Part shown: positions 40,101-53,474 of the stretch, in pieces
How the letters are laid out: the number at the start of each line of letters is the position of its first letter
How positions within the stretch are numbered: the first letter of the stretch is position 1
From: Lobulomyces angularis
Lineage: Eukaryota > Chytridiomycota > Chytridiomycetes > Lobulomycetales > Lobulomycetaceae
Direction of reading: 5' to 3'
Length of the DNA: 54,948 nucleotides
Assembly: GCA_027604685.1 (NCBI GenBank)
Contig: JADHYX010000079.1
Span: 9,471-64,418, forward strand
Notes under the pieces: generated by a model
What the model was told of the DNA's origin: nothing
The model's input: only the letters and a program-made list of their open reading frames with translations
Databases searched by the model: none
Made by a program: the position numbers and the translations under genes

Positions 40101-41076
40101 ATATTCTTTACTAGTCCAACTGCCTTTACTATCAATGTTTTAAATGAAAGAAATTCCTTAAAAAAAATATTTTAAACAAAAAATTGGTGTAAAATAACTA
40201 CCTTAATAATAAATCCCCCTAAAATCGTTTTTACTTCAGCTGTACCACTTCCCGCAGCATATGGACTTAACTTTACAACTAATGTAGCACACGTAACTCC
40301 ATAAATAGTCTGGAAAATTGTTAATTAAATTGGCATCAATTTTTATTTTGTTACAGATATGATAGTATAAAAAATCCAGTTTACAAAGGTAATATCCCTT
40401 GCACCAAATATAGCATAGCTCCAATCAAACCAATCATCACAGTTGTCTATGAATTAAGTTAGAAACTTCTGTAAAAGATTCCTAAAAATGTACCATCTTT
40501 AAAACCAGAGCAACAAATCTTTTTTCCCAAATACCACTCTGTACTGCAATATCCCAATCTAATATCAGTTAACCTACCACAACAATTAATAAATAATCCT
40601 GAAAACATCAATTTAACAGCTACCATGCAGCAGATATATCAATCCAACTTGCACAAAGTCCAGTAGCGACCGAAATACAAAATATTAACAAATAAGGCTG
40701 AGTTGTTCTTAAAATATTGTATAAATTAAAATTTTGCTTAAACGACTTGATTTCTGAGTTTTGTATTTTTTTTATTCTTAAATCTCTCATTAAATCTCTA
40801 ATCCAATCTAAAATAAAAGGTAAAGGGTCATTATAGAATCTGCATTTTACCTATTGTCGTAAAATTTTCATACAGTTCTCTATCTTCATCCTCCTCATGA
40901 GATTCTTTATTTGGTACAAAAAAAATATTATTTATGATAAAAAAAAAATTAAGTAACATAAAAAAATGATATCATTAAATAAATTGGATTTTTATTATAC
41001 CTTGATTAGAAAACTTATGTTGAGAGGGTAGAAATTTAAACTGGGAATAACTTTGGTTTACATCATAGTCATTCAT
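37197..41076 (-). CDS. CLC-family 2Cl-/H+ exchanger (ClC-3/4/5, Gef1 type)
   Basis: This is an intracellular chloride/proton exchanger with many short exons. From the ATG at 41076: a cytosolic N-terminus, first helix ([20 protein letters not shown]), [38 protein letters not shown], the gating-glutamate motif [86 protein letters not shown] and VIMFELTG. Two cytosolic CBS domains follow ([18 protein letters not shown] and [19 protein letters not shown]), separated by a long Ser/Asn-rich insert. Both the gating Glu (GKEGP) and the second Glu of SLEE, the proton glutamate of exchangers, are present, so it should exchange rather than conduct. It likely sits in endosome/Golgi/vacuole membranes and supports acidification. 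A Ser/Asn-rich tail ends at 37197. Confidence 0.93.
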
Positions 41077-41248
41077 TAACTAAAGATGAAGAGTGTTATA
41101 GTTTAAATCTCAAGATATTGTAGTTTAGAGTTACGATTTTTTTTTTAATTTTGGATGATGGATATACTAATTTTTTTACTTGAATTCAAAAAATTTTCAA
41201 CTCTTCCATTTTGATAAATTTTTTAAGAAATTCAACTTTAAATAAAAA
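41077..41248. promoter_or_regulatory. short divergent promoter region
   Basis: Only 172 bases separate the start codons of the CLC exchanger (-) and NIPSNAP (+), so the two probably share a bidirectional promoter. It is A/T-rich with no motif I can name. Confidence 0.5.
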
Positions 41249-42515
41249 ATGATCAAGAATTTTAATAGAAAGTATTCATCAGCTCTTGTAAAAAGTTTTA
41301 CCAGTCTCAACAGTTTTCGAAGTAATAGGTATTTTTCCGTTTCATCTCAAGTGTCAAATGAAGAAAAAGGAAAAGTAAAAACCTTTGTCAAATCAATTCT
41401 TCATGGAAATGAAGCCATAAAAGCGGATCTATCTAGTACTTACAGCAAAACTTTAGATCGTGGTAAATATGTTCATGAAAAGCAAGGTAATTATTTTTGT
41501 GTTCTTTAACAAAGAGATGTGAGGTTCTTAAGCTAACTTAAAACAGAACTAATATTGTGGATGGTGCTTCGAATTATCAAATTTTATTGTAGTTTTTTTC
41601 ATGCATACCCTATCTTTTATTTATCTTAATATAAACTATTATGTGATAACACTGTTTGAAAACTTTTCTAATTAACTTTAGTTCATCTTGTCAAGCCAGA
41701 AGCCTGGGATGATTACCAAGGTTTAGTGGCAACTCATTATAAAAGAATGAATGAAATGGAAGAATTTAAAGTGAAGTTATTTGGAAGCTGGGATGTAGAA
41801 ATTGGTGAAAGTCTCGATCAGGCTGTGCATATATGGGAATATAACAATTATCCTGGATACATTTCAACGCATGATTTGCTAAAGAAAGATGAGGTTCTAT
41901 AACAAAAAAAATTTTTTTTTTTGGCAGTAAAAAATTAATATTAATGATATTTTACATTTACAGAAATATCAGCAATTCTTGAAAGAGTTAAGACCTATGT
42001 TAAGAAGTAGATCTAATCAGATGTTGTTGGAGTTTAGCTTCTGGGATAGCAAAATATCCCAAAAACCTAATGGAATTTACGAATTGAGAACATATGTCTT
42101 AAAAGTATTAATTTAGCTACACATAATTTAAGTTATAAACTTTTTTAGCCAGGGATGTTATTAGAGTGGGAGCATGAGTGGCAGAGAGGATTGGAAGCGA
42201 GAAGGCAATTCGTACAACCTATTGGTGCTTGGTTTAGTCAGATTGGACATTTAAATGTAGTCCATCATATGTGGGCGTATCCGTAAAATTAAACTATAAT
42301 TTTTTATGGCATTTTTTATTTTTTAATTTTTAGAGATTTGCAAGTTAGAAAAAAAATGAGAGAAGCTGCATGGCAGGTGGATGGTTGGGCTCAAACTGTA
42401 GTCAATACAGGTATAATAAGAGGAACTTAATTTTTTTTTAATTTTTTAAGTGAAATTAATTGACAAAATGGAATGTCAAATTTTAAGACCTTTAAGTTTT
42501 TCCCCATTAAAATAG
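41249..42515 (+). CDS. NIPSNAP family mitochondrial protein
   Basis: This protein is about 290 residues in six exons. The ATG at 41249 opens a basic leader (MIKNFNRKYSSALVKSF ... RYFSVSS) typical of mitochondrial import. Two tandem NIPSNAP dimeric alpha/beta-barrel halves follow. The first has HLVKPEAWDDYQGL, VKLFGSWDVEIGE and AVHIWEYNNYPGY. The second has GIYELRTYVLKPGMLLEWEH, GAWFSQIGHLNVVHHMWAYP and MREAAWQVDGWAQTVVNT. The last exon, in phase, gives VKLIDKMECQILRPLSFSPL, the usual C-terminus, and stops at 42513-42515. NIPSNAPs are matrix proteins that appear on the outer surface as mitophagy signals in animals; in other lineages the role is unknown. Confidence 0.93.
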
Positions 42516-42806
42516 ATTCACTGAAGTAATTTGTTTGTCGTCTTGATTGTAAAATTTATCTTGTCTTGTTTTATAACTGTTTTTTTCTATCTTTGTACAT
42601 CTTGTTATTTTTTTTGTAAAGTAGAATGTTCTTTAATCTTTTGATTATAATTGAAATTTAGCGATATTACAGTAATAAAATAAAGAAAAAACTTTTATGT
42701 ATTAAATTAATGTACTGTAAACGAAAAGATTACGTTAATAAAATGATGATAAACTTTAAATGAGAAAAAAAAAAGCAACAGGTACTGCAAAAGTAAAATT
42801 GTATTT

Positions 42807-43334
42807 TTATACTAACAAATTTCTTTGTTTTTCCAATTCCTCTTCATTTCTTATATCTAAATTTTTCTCATCTTCATCCTCATCATCCCAATGTTTTAAA
42901 ATTAAGTTAACACAGTCATGGTGGCCCTGTTGTTCTGCTAAGGTAGAACAAGTTTTTCCCAAATTATTTTTTACTTTAGGATCGAAGCCGAATTGTAATA
43001 ATATTTTCAGACTTTCAAGGTTACCATTCAAACTGGCAAAATGTAGAGGTGTATTCCCATAATCGCTAGTTTCCAAATTATCACCGGCAATTTTCAAGTG
43101 GTTAATTGATAAGTGTTTTAAAAAAAAATTTAATATACTATTGTTTCCATTGGCAGCAGCAAAGTGGAGTGGAGTTGAATTGTTTGATTTCGATTTTAAC
43201 TGCAAAAAGTTTTTTGTAAAGTCAAAGTTTTTTAACATCTCTTCGAGCTCATCTAATTCGTTATATCTACTACATAATAAAACTTCTTCAATAAACTCTT
43301 CACTAAGTTCATTTTCTTCTATTGGTAAAGTCAT
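42807..43334 (-). CDS. YAR1: Yar1-like ankyrin repeat protein
   Basis: This is an intronless gene of 175 codons, unusual here. An acidic N-terminus (EENELSEEFIEEVLLCSRYN) precedes three ankyrin units: STPLHFAAANGNNSILNFFL, GNTPLHFASLNGNLESLKIL and GKTCSTLAEQQGHHDCVNL. An acidic tail follows (WDDEDEDEK). Length, repeat number and the acidic ends follow yeast Yar1, the chaperone for ribosomal protein Rps3, whose AAANG and NTALHWASLNG blocks are nearly identical. If correct, it shields Rps3 during small-subunit assembly. Ankyrin repeats are generic, so another small ankyrin protein remains possible. Confidence 0.65.
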   Translation of the reverse strand: MTLPIEENELSEEFIEEVLLCSRYNELDELEEMLKNFDFTKNFLQLKSKSNNSTPLHFAAANGNNSILNFFLKHLSINHLKIAGDNLETSDYGNTPLHFASLNGNLESLKILLQFGFDPKVKNNLGKTCSTLAEQQGHHDCVNLILKHWDDEDEDEKNLDIRNEEELEKQRNLLV

Positions 43335-43546
43335 GTTATGAAAATTAAAATAAATTTTTTTTTTTTTAGATAATTCTTTTTTATTGTTTTTGGCACACTA
43401 TTTACTTTTGTATCTCATAATTTAGGCTTTATGTAACAATTGGTACGTTAAATTTGGTTTCTAAAACGGGGATTTATTTTTGAATAATTTAATAATTATA
43501 TAAAATTTATAGAGTGACCATAATTCAGATTAAAAAACGTTAAAAA

Positions 43547-45259
43547 TTAATTTTCGTCACTATCATCATCATCGTTAATAAAGGTAAACTCGTCCTTATT
43601 TACACCATACATTTCCATATTGTCGCCGCTCACGCCATTAGTATCGGTTTCTCCAACAAATTTATCAAAAGTTAACAAACCATCACTGTTACTTCTACTT
43701 CTTGATTTCTTTACAATTTTTCTTTTTGAAAATATAAAAAAAAAGAGCGCCAGTACTGTTAAAAAAAATATAAAAAACAAATTTAACATGGCGCTGCTTG
43801 TTTTTGCTTTTGTCTGATCTGCTGAACTCTGGTTATTTTCATTTCCTTCTTGTATCTTTTGCAAAGGATTATTTTGTACCTTTTGCAACTCACCTTCAAT
43901 GTTTTCTACTTTTGAGTCGATTACTGTTGTTGCGTTTCTTAATACAATCAGCTTAAAAATAAAAGTGAATGGATTTATAATATCAAAAGTTACATCAATG
44001 ATAGTTTCGCCAACACCTTGGTACTCAAAAAGAACTTCATAGTTATGGTTACAATCCAATTCCTGTTCTAGTACACTCCACGTCAAACCATATGGATCAA
44101 TTCCCATCCCCATATCACCCATATCTCTCTTTTGCGCCTTTATAGTTGAACTTGACGATTTTGAATCATCTGAGTTCTGAGGAAAATTTTCCATTATTAA
44201 AACTTTATTTAATCTAATATTTAGTCCCCCTTTTGTATTCAAATCAGCCAACTTACTTCCAAATGAAATAAGAATTGACGATTGCAGGTTACAGTCCTCA
44301 CTTGTTTTAATTTTAAAAAAAAATTGATTATTCCGACTTGCATCACTGTTTAGCAGTGAATTGGTATTATTAAATAAAGCATTTTTGAATGAAAATATCC
44401 AACTGGAATGTAAACTCCTAAAAAAAAAAAATTAGTTTCATCCGAATTTATATTTCAGCTAAATTTACTTATTGAACACTTGAGAATTCTTAATAAATTC
44501 ATCTTTTTTGAAATTATCATTCCAGTTTTCGTTTCCATGTACAAAACTTCTAAATATTTGTAAACCTTCAATTCTTTTTGGTCTATTATCGACTTCAAAA
44601 AGTTTTTGATCCCTACAAAAATGCCCTAATGAAGATTTTATTCGAATGCTTTGTTTGTCGCAAAACTGGTTCTCCAATAGACTATTTTGTGTTATATTAA
44701 TATAATTTAGCCTATGGAAAGTGTAATGTGGTAAGCATGGTGAAATATATTCAGAAACCAATGAGCTATTTTCCACTGTAACTGCGGTGGTACAGTTTCG
44801 GTTTACAGAAATTTTGGTAGTAACGTTATTTTTTAAACAGTCAACAAATGTCAATTGAGATTTTAAAAAGTTAGAGTTTAATAAGTTTGCTGGAATTTTG
44901 GTTTCAATATAACAATTTTTTAATGTAGACTCCCTATTTTTATTGTTTTTTCATTTTTGATTATTTAATTAATAGAAATATTAGAAATTTTAGATGCGAA
45001 AATATGAAGTTAAAAAGAAAAACTTTTATTTTTCGATACAAAAAAATTACCTTTGTGAGTTGCAAAACTGAAAATTGTTAGAACAAAAAAGTTCTTTTAA
45101 ATTTTGGAAACATTTCTGAAAGTTATCATTTATTCCTAAATAGTTAATTGTTTCCATGCATTTGTTCTTATTCGTTGCAATAATTGAAGCATTGTTTAAT
45201 TGAATCGATTCATTTCCACTAATTAATTTAAGTATCAGTATGATTAAAATTTTTTTCAT
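43547..45259 (-). CDS. unrecognised type I membrane glycoprotein candidate
   Basis: The gene has three exons (45259-45051, 44933 to about 44470, and about 44419 to 43547), all joined in phase 2. The ATG at 45259 opens a signal peptide (MKKILIILILKLISG). The lumenal part, about 390 residues, has around a dozen cysteines in its first 200 residues and several N-x-S/T sites (NVT, NCT, NSS, NIT, NNT, NAT). A membrane helix (MLNLFFIFFLTVLALFFFIF) is followed by a stop-transfer KRKIVKKSRSRS and an acidic tail ending NDDDDSDEN. No family is recognised. The architecture suggests a secretory-pathway receptor or surface protein. The second exon is Asn-rich but keeps protein-like composition throughout. 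Confidence 0.7.
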
Positions 45260-45823
45260 TTTATTAAAAAAATATTTTTTTTATTTTGGGCTATTTTTGG
45301 ATAAAGTGTTTCAAAATTTTCTGCAATTGACAGTAAAACTCAGTGAGTGTAAAGTTAACATGAAAAGTTAGTAATAAAAGCGAAAAGTTTAACTAAAACA
45401 ATAAATTTTTTATTCTATATTGTGAATAAAATTATAAATTATTTTTCCGTGAGTGTTGAAGAGTATTTCAATTTAGAGTATGATTACTTAAAAAATTATA
45501 ATTTTTTAGCTAAAAATTAATTTATTGATTTATCAAGAAAATTGCTTTTCTCAGACCTTTTCATTATCAAAAGCAGTATAATCGCTTTTCAACAGTAATA
45601 AAAAATGTACAAAATTGATCCAATATCCAGTACTTCCCCTTGTTAAATCACTTTAATAAATCAATTCTGCGAGTATTGGTATCTCATACTTAATAAATTT
45701 GGATTATGTTATTTGAAATCCAACCTACTGAAAAAAACAACTTCACAAGTTTATACAAAAATTTTTTCAAACTTAAAACCGTTACACAGGGTTTTTCAAT
45801 TTTTGAAATTGGCAACAGCAAAA
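45260..45823. promoter_or_regulatory. divergent intergenic region
   Basis: About 560 bases between the type I membrane protein (-) and ATP synthase gamma (+). The frame upstream of the ATP synthase start is open back to about 45713 but contains no earlier ATG. Otherwise nothing is recognised. Confidence 0.4.
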
Positions 45824-47138
45824 ATGATGTTAAATAGAACTGTTTCTCTTAACCTAAATGGATCTGTTAGATCTATGGCTACTTTAAAAGAAAGTAAGAT
45901 TTTTTACTGATATACTTCTATTTTTTTTTTGTAATAAATTTTGAACTCACTACAAGAGTATTACGAATTGTTTTATTATCTTTAAAAATTTAACTTTGCA
46001 ACTTTTACTAAAATTATAAAAAATAAATATTTTTTTCAAAATGTTTTTAAATAGTTTCACTTCGTTTAAAGTCTGTTTCAAATATTGCAAAAATCACAAA
46101 ATCAATGAAGATGATTGCTTCAACTAAAATGACTAAAGCTCAAAGATTGATGGATAATGCTAGAAATTATGGTGAAGCTTCAGCTGGTACGAAATATACT
46201 TATCGGTACAATTAATTTATTAAAATTTTGTTTTAAGGATTTCTTAAGCATGTAAACGTTGCTGAAAGTTCCAAACCAGTCATTGTTTGTGTTAGTAGTG
46301 ATAGAGGTTTATGTGGTGGTATCCACTCTTCCGTTAGCAAGGGTGCCAAAAAATACTTGAAGACAAAAAGTGATGCCCAACTGGCTACAATTGGTTTAAA
46401 AGTAAGGCAACAAATTGTTATTTCCTTGTAAGTTAATTTTTCTTAGGTCAAAAATCAAATGGCTAGAGAATACAGAAATAACATTGCTATTTCCTACGAA
46501 GGTGTTGCCAAGGTATTTTTTGAACCATTTTCGTTTATATATTTTTGTATCCTACTTTATTCGAATTTATAATTTTTGCTTCAAGACAGTTTAATAAAAT
46601 ACTATTTTTATTTTAGGTCTCACCAACTTGGAATGAATCAGCAATGTTGGCTGATGGAATACTAAAAAATATTGAAAAAGCTGATAGCGTCAATGTTTTA
46701 TACAATAAATTTAAATCTGTTATTGCTTATGAATTATCATCCGTAGTAGTTTCTAACGCTGAAGCATTAGCCGCTGCTCGTAATATATTGTTAAAAATTT
46801 TTTTCATTAAAGATTTTTTTTTTTTGCTATATGTAGCCAACATTGCGAGTTATGAAGTTGAAGAAGAAGTCTTGAAAAATTATGCTGAATTTGCTCTAGC
46901 TAATACCCTCTACTGGGCTATTGCAGAAGGGTACGCTAGTGAAATGGCTGCCAGAAGAACTGCTATGGAAAATGCTACCAAAAATGCTGGTAATTATCCT
47001 TTACAGTAATTATGTATTTTGATTTTTTTTTTAAAAGGTGATATGATTTCCAAACTTACCCTTACATTCAATCGTCAACGTCAAGCCGTTATTACCAATG
47101 AATTATGTGATATCATCACTGGTGCTTCTGCTCTTTAA
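45824..47138 (+). CDS. ATP3: mitochondrial F1 ATP synthase subunit gamma
   Basis: This is the central stalk (rotor) subunit of F1-ATPase, about 290 residues in seven exons. The ATG at 45824 (or 45827) opens a presequence with [20 protein letters not shown]. The mature part has the conserved N-terminal helix [20 protein letters not shown] and [10 protein letters not shown]. Then come [50 protein letters not shown] and [16 protein letters not shown]. The C-terminal helix [19 protein letters not shown] continues to GASAL. Both signature helices of the coiled-coil rotor shaft are intact. The stop is at 47136-47138. The mitochondrial presequence shows that the organism has respiring mitochondria, unlike microsporidia or neocallimastigomycetes. 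Confidence 0.97.
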
Positions 47139-47481
47139 ATATAACTTAAACTTTAAATATGGGGAAATAAATGAAAGTGTTATTATTTGAATTATTTCTA
47201 TTTTGTTTTATTTTTTTAATAAAAAAAAGAAAGTACTGTAGAAAATTTAATTCTCTTTTAAATAAAGAATAAATTATAAAACTTCATTTGTTTCGAAAAA
47301 ATTATAGTTTATAAACAAGTCGCTTCACAATATTTAAATTTTTTTGTTTGATCTTCCACTTTATTTTGCCGCAAACTCCGTGGGAAAATTTATTTTCTTT
47401 TAATTTATTTTAGATTTTTTTTTCATCATCACACATTTATAAAATAAAAGTTTACTATCCAAAAGTTTTGTCATTAACAAC
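47139..47481. other. spacer between ATP synthase gamma and P450 genes
   Basis: About 340 bases of A/T-rich sequence. It contains the 3' UTR of one plus-strand gene and the promoter of the next. No distinct element is recognised. Confidence 0.4.
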
Positions 47482-49552
47482 ATGATTCGTTTAATTAACT
47501 CGTTACCAAAAGCTGTACATTTATTAAAAAATCCTAAGTTTTGCTACTCTACTGCAAGTTCCAGTATTGCACAAGAAACACTGAAAAGCTTTGATGAAAT
47601 TCCTTCTTTACCTAAAGATAATCAAAACTCTTCTACACAATACTTTATTGAATCTGGTATTATCACATTTTTATTTTTATTTATTTTATTGAATTTGTTG
47701 TTTAGGTGGGTTTGATAAATATCCTCAAACTATGTTAAAGTTACATGAAAAACATGGCCCAATATTTAGGTATTAAATATTTTAAAAAATTTTCTATGGA
47801 AGTTACTTGCTTTGTTAAATTTAATTAGGTTTAATTTTGCTCCAGGAGGTTCAACTGCTGGTATAATATTATGTTCTAATTAAAATTTAGATTTTAATTC
47901 CTTTTATTTGTTTTTTTTTTTCTTTTTTTTTTGTTGCATGTTATATTTTTAGCGCCAGATCAAATATCCATAACTGATACTAATGTCACTGCTGAAATTT
48001 ATAGAAATGAAGGTTACTAATTTATTGAATAAAAAATAAAAGTCTATTTTTTTTAATTTGAACTTTGATCATTAAAAATTTTTTTAATTTTTTTTTAGTT
48101 GAAGGTCAAGTACCGCACAGACCCCTCCTACAAGCTTTTAAAAGATACAGAGAGTATAAAGGATTACCGCAATCCTTAGTAAACACTAATGATGATAAAG
48201 AATGGAGGACTCAGAGACAAGTTATCAATGAAAGATTGTTTTCTCCAGCTATCGCCAAAACTTACATTCCCCGATTAGATTTTATTGCAAAGGACTTTGT
48301 TTCAAGGATAAGTCTTAGAAACCCTAAAGATGAAAACTATGCTAAGGATATCAACAATGATATTTTTGGATTTAGCTTGGAAGCTATTAGGTAAATTTGT
48401 TTTTAATTGAAAAATTTATTACTTTATAAGTTCCATCGTTTTCGGTAAAAGATTAGGAACTTTAAGTGCTGACCCTAATGAAGTTAGGGATCCTAAAATT
48501 CAAAAATTTATCACAAGTGTTAATGGATTATTTACTACCAGTAAAAAATAAAAAATTGAATGCAATAATAAAATTCATTATTTTTTAATTAAAGGTGTAC
48601 CGCTGTTGTTTTATCCCCCTTCATTTCCAGATGAACAATTCTATAAACTTCCTGAATTTCAAGAGCATGTTAAACATACTGATTATATATTAGAGTTGAC
48701 TGAAGATTTGCTTAAATCCAACAATGGAAGGGAATCATTATTTGAATTTTATTTAAGTAAAGAGGAAATAAATCCTTTGCTAGGTAATATTTGGTTACAT
48801 ACAATTTGTTAAATAAAAATAAATTTATTTTAGCAAGGCTTATGGCTACAGATATATTTGCCGCTGGAGTTGACACTACTTCTAGATTGATTCAGTGGTT
48901 GTTTCACAATCTTGCTGATAATCCCTTAGAAATCCAATTAAGATTGAGAGAAGAAATTATTAAATACAGTGGTAAAGAAGGAAAAATCGACGAAAAGATG
49001 CTTAACAAAATGAGCTATTTAAAAGATTGCTTAAAAGAAAGTTTGCGTCTTTATCCTAGTAAGTTTCTTGCTAATTTTTAAACCATTTAAAAAAACCAAA
49101 TTTTATATAGTTGCTGCCAGCAATGCTAGAATTCTTACTGCAGATCAGGTGTTATTGGGATACAAAATACCTGCTGGAACTCAGGTTGCTATGGAAACTT
49201 ATTCAATGAGTATGCTATCATTTTAATTTTTAAGGTTAAATAATAATTTTTAGGTCGTGATCCAAAAACATTTACAGATCCAGAATTATTTAATCCAAGT
49301 AGATGGAAGGAAGAATTTAAGCAAAATAAAAGCAAAAACAAAAGCTTTTCAGTATTGCCATTCGGTTTTGGTCAAAGAATGTGTCCAGGGAGAAGAGTAG
49401 CTGAAAACGAAGTTCAACTTTTAATCGCTAATCTTATTAGAGATTTCAACATTAGTTATTCAGAAGGAAGCAGAAAACCAGAACCAGTTTTTAACTTGTT
49501 AATGGTTTGTGATAACTTTCCGAAGTTTTTATTTGAAAAAGTTAAGAATTGA
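47482..49552 (+). CDS. mitochondrial-clan cytochrome P450
   Basis: This is a complete P450 of about 510 residues in about ten exons. The ATG at 47482 opens a presequence (MIRLINSLPKAVHLLKNPKF) instead of the ER anchor of microsomal P450s, then KSFDEIPSLP. Motifs are all present: I-helix AAGVDTTS, K-helix ESLR, a PERF-type DPELFNPSRW, and heme loop FGFGQRMCPGRR with the Cys ligand. The PGRRVAENEVQLLIANLI segment after the heme loop, and the QAFKRYREYKGLPQSLVN and EWRTQRQVINERLFSPAI blocks, resemble the animal CYP11/24/27 mitochondrial clan, which takes electrons from ferredoxin. The substrate cannot be told; sterol-like compounds are typical of the clan. Start to stop is intact, and nothing suggests a pseudogene. 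Confidence 0.92.
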
Positions 49553-49755
49553 AATATTTTTTGCGCTATGCTATATCTCTTCTATTTTTTATTTCTTATT
49601 TTTTCAAATGGAGATAAGCAGATAAGTTCACAGCGATTGTTGTTGTAAAAACCGTCGCCGAGGCGTGCCTATAAAAGTTGCCTATTTTTTCTTCACGTGG
49701 CACAAAGGCAAAAAAATTTCAGAATTTTTTAATCTTAATTGAAACTTGCAATAAA

Positions 49756-51528
<1,773 letters not shown>

Positions 51529-51702
51529 GTTTTTTCTTTTTTTTTTGTTTTTTTTCTTGGATTTCTTTTGTATGTTGGGCATTTAATATAGTAACTTGAA
51601 AACTTTAAATTAAAATAATAAAAGAAAATATTTACAATAAAAAAAATATAAAAAAAAAAAGTTTATATTCACAAAAAAAGAAAAAAAAAATAATAAAAGG
51701 AC

Positions 51703-51724
51703 TTTTTTTTTTTTTTTTTTTTTT
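51703..51724. repeat. 22-nt T homopolymer
   Basis: An uninterrupted T run lies between the convergent Msp1 and proteasome genes, within a 270-base A/T-only spacer. Confidence 0.9.
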
Positions 51725-51797
51725 AAAATAAAAAAATAAAAAATAAATAAAAAATAATTATTTAATTTTTTTTTTTAAATAAAAAATCGATTTGGTT

Positions 51798-53045
51798 TTA
51801 TTTTTTAATGTGAAGAGACAATGTTTCGGCAGCACTTGGTTTTTTAGATTTTTTTTCTGCTTCTATTTCCTTTTCTTTTTCAATCTCTTTTACAATATCT
51901 TCGACTTCGTTTGCTTCTAAAACTTTTAATAATCCATCAACCTCCATCACAGCTATTTCGATATTTTTTGCTCCTGTTTGAACCACCTAAAAATAGGAAT
52001 ATTTTGAAAATTAAAAAAAAAAAAAAAAAAAAACAAGCTTTTTTAATACCTCCAATAGCGATTTTACTGTTAATTTAACTGAATCATATTTGTTCATATT
52101 CTCTTGATAATTTTTCTCCAAAAATTCCCTAACTGTCTTGGAACTTCTTCCTATGGAATTAGCCTAAAATAAAATATTAGAAAATTTAAAAAATTTAAAG
52201 GTACCTTCCACGCAGAATATATACCACTTGGATCGGTTTGATACAACTTCGGAACTTTGTCAAGATCAAATCCAACAACTAAGGTAGATACTCCAAATGG
52301 ACGTACTCCACCGCTTTGAGTGTATTTCTAATAAAGAATTAATGCTTATTAACATTTTTGGAAAAAGTTTTATACCTGCTGAACTCCAGCAATGTACCGA
52401 GTAATATATTCAACACTAACAGCATCTTCTACAGTAAGTCTGTGAGACTGACATTCTAATCTCGCTTTATTAATAAGTACTCTAGCATCAGCATGTAATC
52501 CTTTGTAAAAATGGAAAGTTGATTGTTTTTGTTTCTACATATATAATAATTTTTACCAGCAAAAGCTAAAAAAACTTTTTCATCCAACATTGCAATTTTT
52601 TTAACAGTTCTTGGTTCCTGTAATTTTAAAACAGTTTTCTTTTCTACACCCAATACAACACAATCCTTTCCTCTAACTCCAACCTATATAAAAAAATTAA
52701 AAAATATTAAAAAATAAAATAAAAGTGAATGTCTTTACAGCACAAGTTCCTTTTCTAACAGCTTCAAGAGCCTGGAAATAAAAGTTTACAAACTTAAATT
52801 TATTAATTCATAATTTTTTACATATTCGACTTGGAAAAGATGACCGTCAGGAGAGAAAACAGTAAGTGCTATAAAAAAAAAAAATAACAAAAAAAAATTA
52901 AAAAATTAAAAAATTAATTCTTTAAAAAAGTTGATTAAAATTGTATGATCAAGAAACTGATTCAGGTTCAAAAAATTTTTTAATTTTTTTGTAAAATTTA
53001 TGATATCCTTTTACAAAATCAATTTTTAATTTTTACTTACCTCAT
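51798..53045 (-). CDS. PRE6: 20S proteasome subunit alpha4 (PSMA7/Pre6)
   Basis: The confident part runs from 52868 to the stop at 51798. It starts in the conserved alpha signature [20 protein letters not shown], then [109 protein letters not shown] and the Lys/Glu-rich C-terminus. SHRLTVED and FEKN-type spacing single out alpha4. The start is unresolved: the only upstream ATG (53045-53043) is followed by a perfect GTAAGT donor giving M-S, but its phase does not match the acceptor at 52868. An undetected short exon supplying the expected YDRA block probably lies between, within an A/T-only intron. Confidence 0.9.
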
Positions 53046-53474
53046 TGATTAAAGTATAATTAATTTCTAAAGCAGTTTAGAAAATTTTTAATTTTTCGTA
53101 ATTTTTATAACAGGGTTTTTCAGGGTTTGTAAGATGCAAAAGAAATCCAACTTTAAATTTAATAAAAGAATTCACACTATTATAAATTTTTTTAATTATT
53201 ATAAAAATAGCATCAAAGACGACAATAAAGCAATTTAATCCTTCTCATAAATTGTTTTTTTTGAATAGAACATCATCGTTTTTTTCTGCAAATCAAACTT
53301 TCAAAAAAATTACTCTAGTTTATATTCATAAAAAGGAAGCTAGTTGCTATTTATAAAAATATATATATGATTTACAGTTAATGTAAAACTTCTTTTTGAA
53401 AAAAAATTTTTTTTAATTCGAGTATTCACCAAAACTGAATACTAAGGCATGGTTTAATTTTTGACTAATTTTTA
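53046..53474. other. spacer
   Basis: About 430 bases upstream of the proteasome gene and downstream of the secreted-protein relic. No coding signal is found, including for the missing proteasome N-terminal exon. Confidence 0.4.

Noticed and set aside
43547..45259. HAP2/GCS1 gamete fusogen
   Set aside because: The architecture is superficially similar, but the protein is too short and lacks the dense cysteine pattern and HAP2 signature.
45713..45823. Longer ATP synthase gamma N-terminus
   Set aside because: The frame is open but has no ATG before 45824, and the shorter form already has a presequence.
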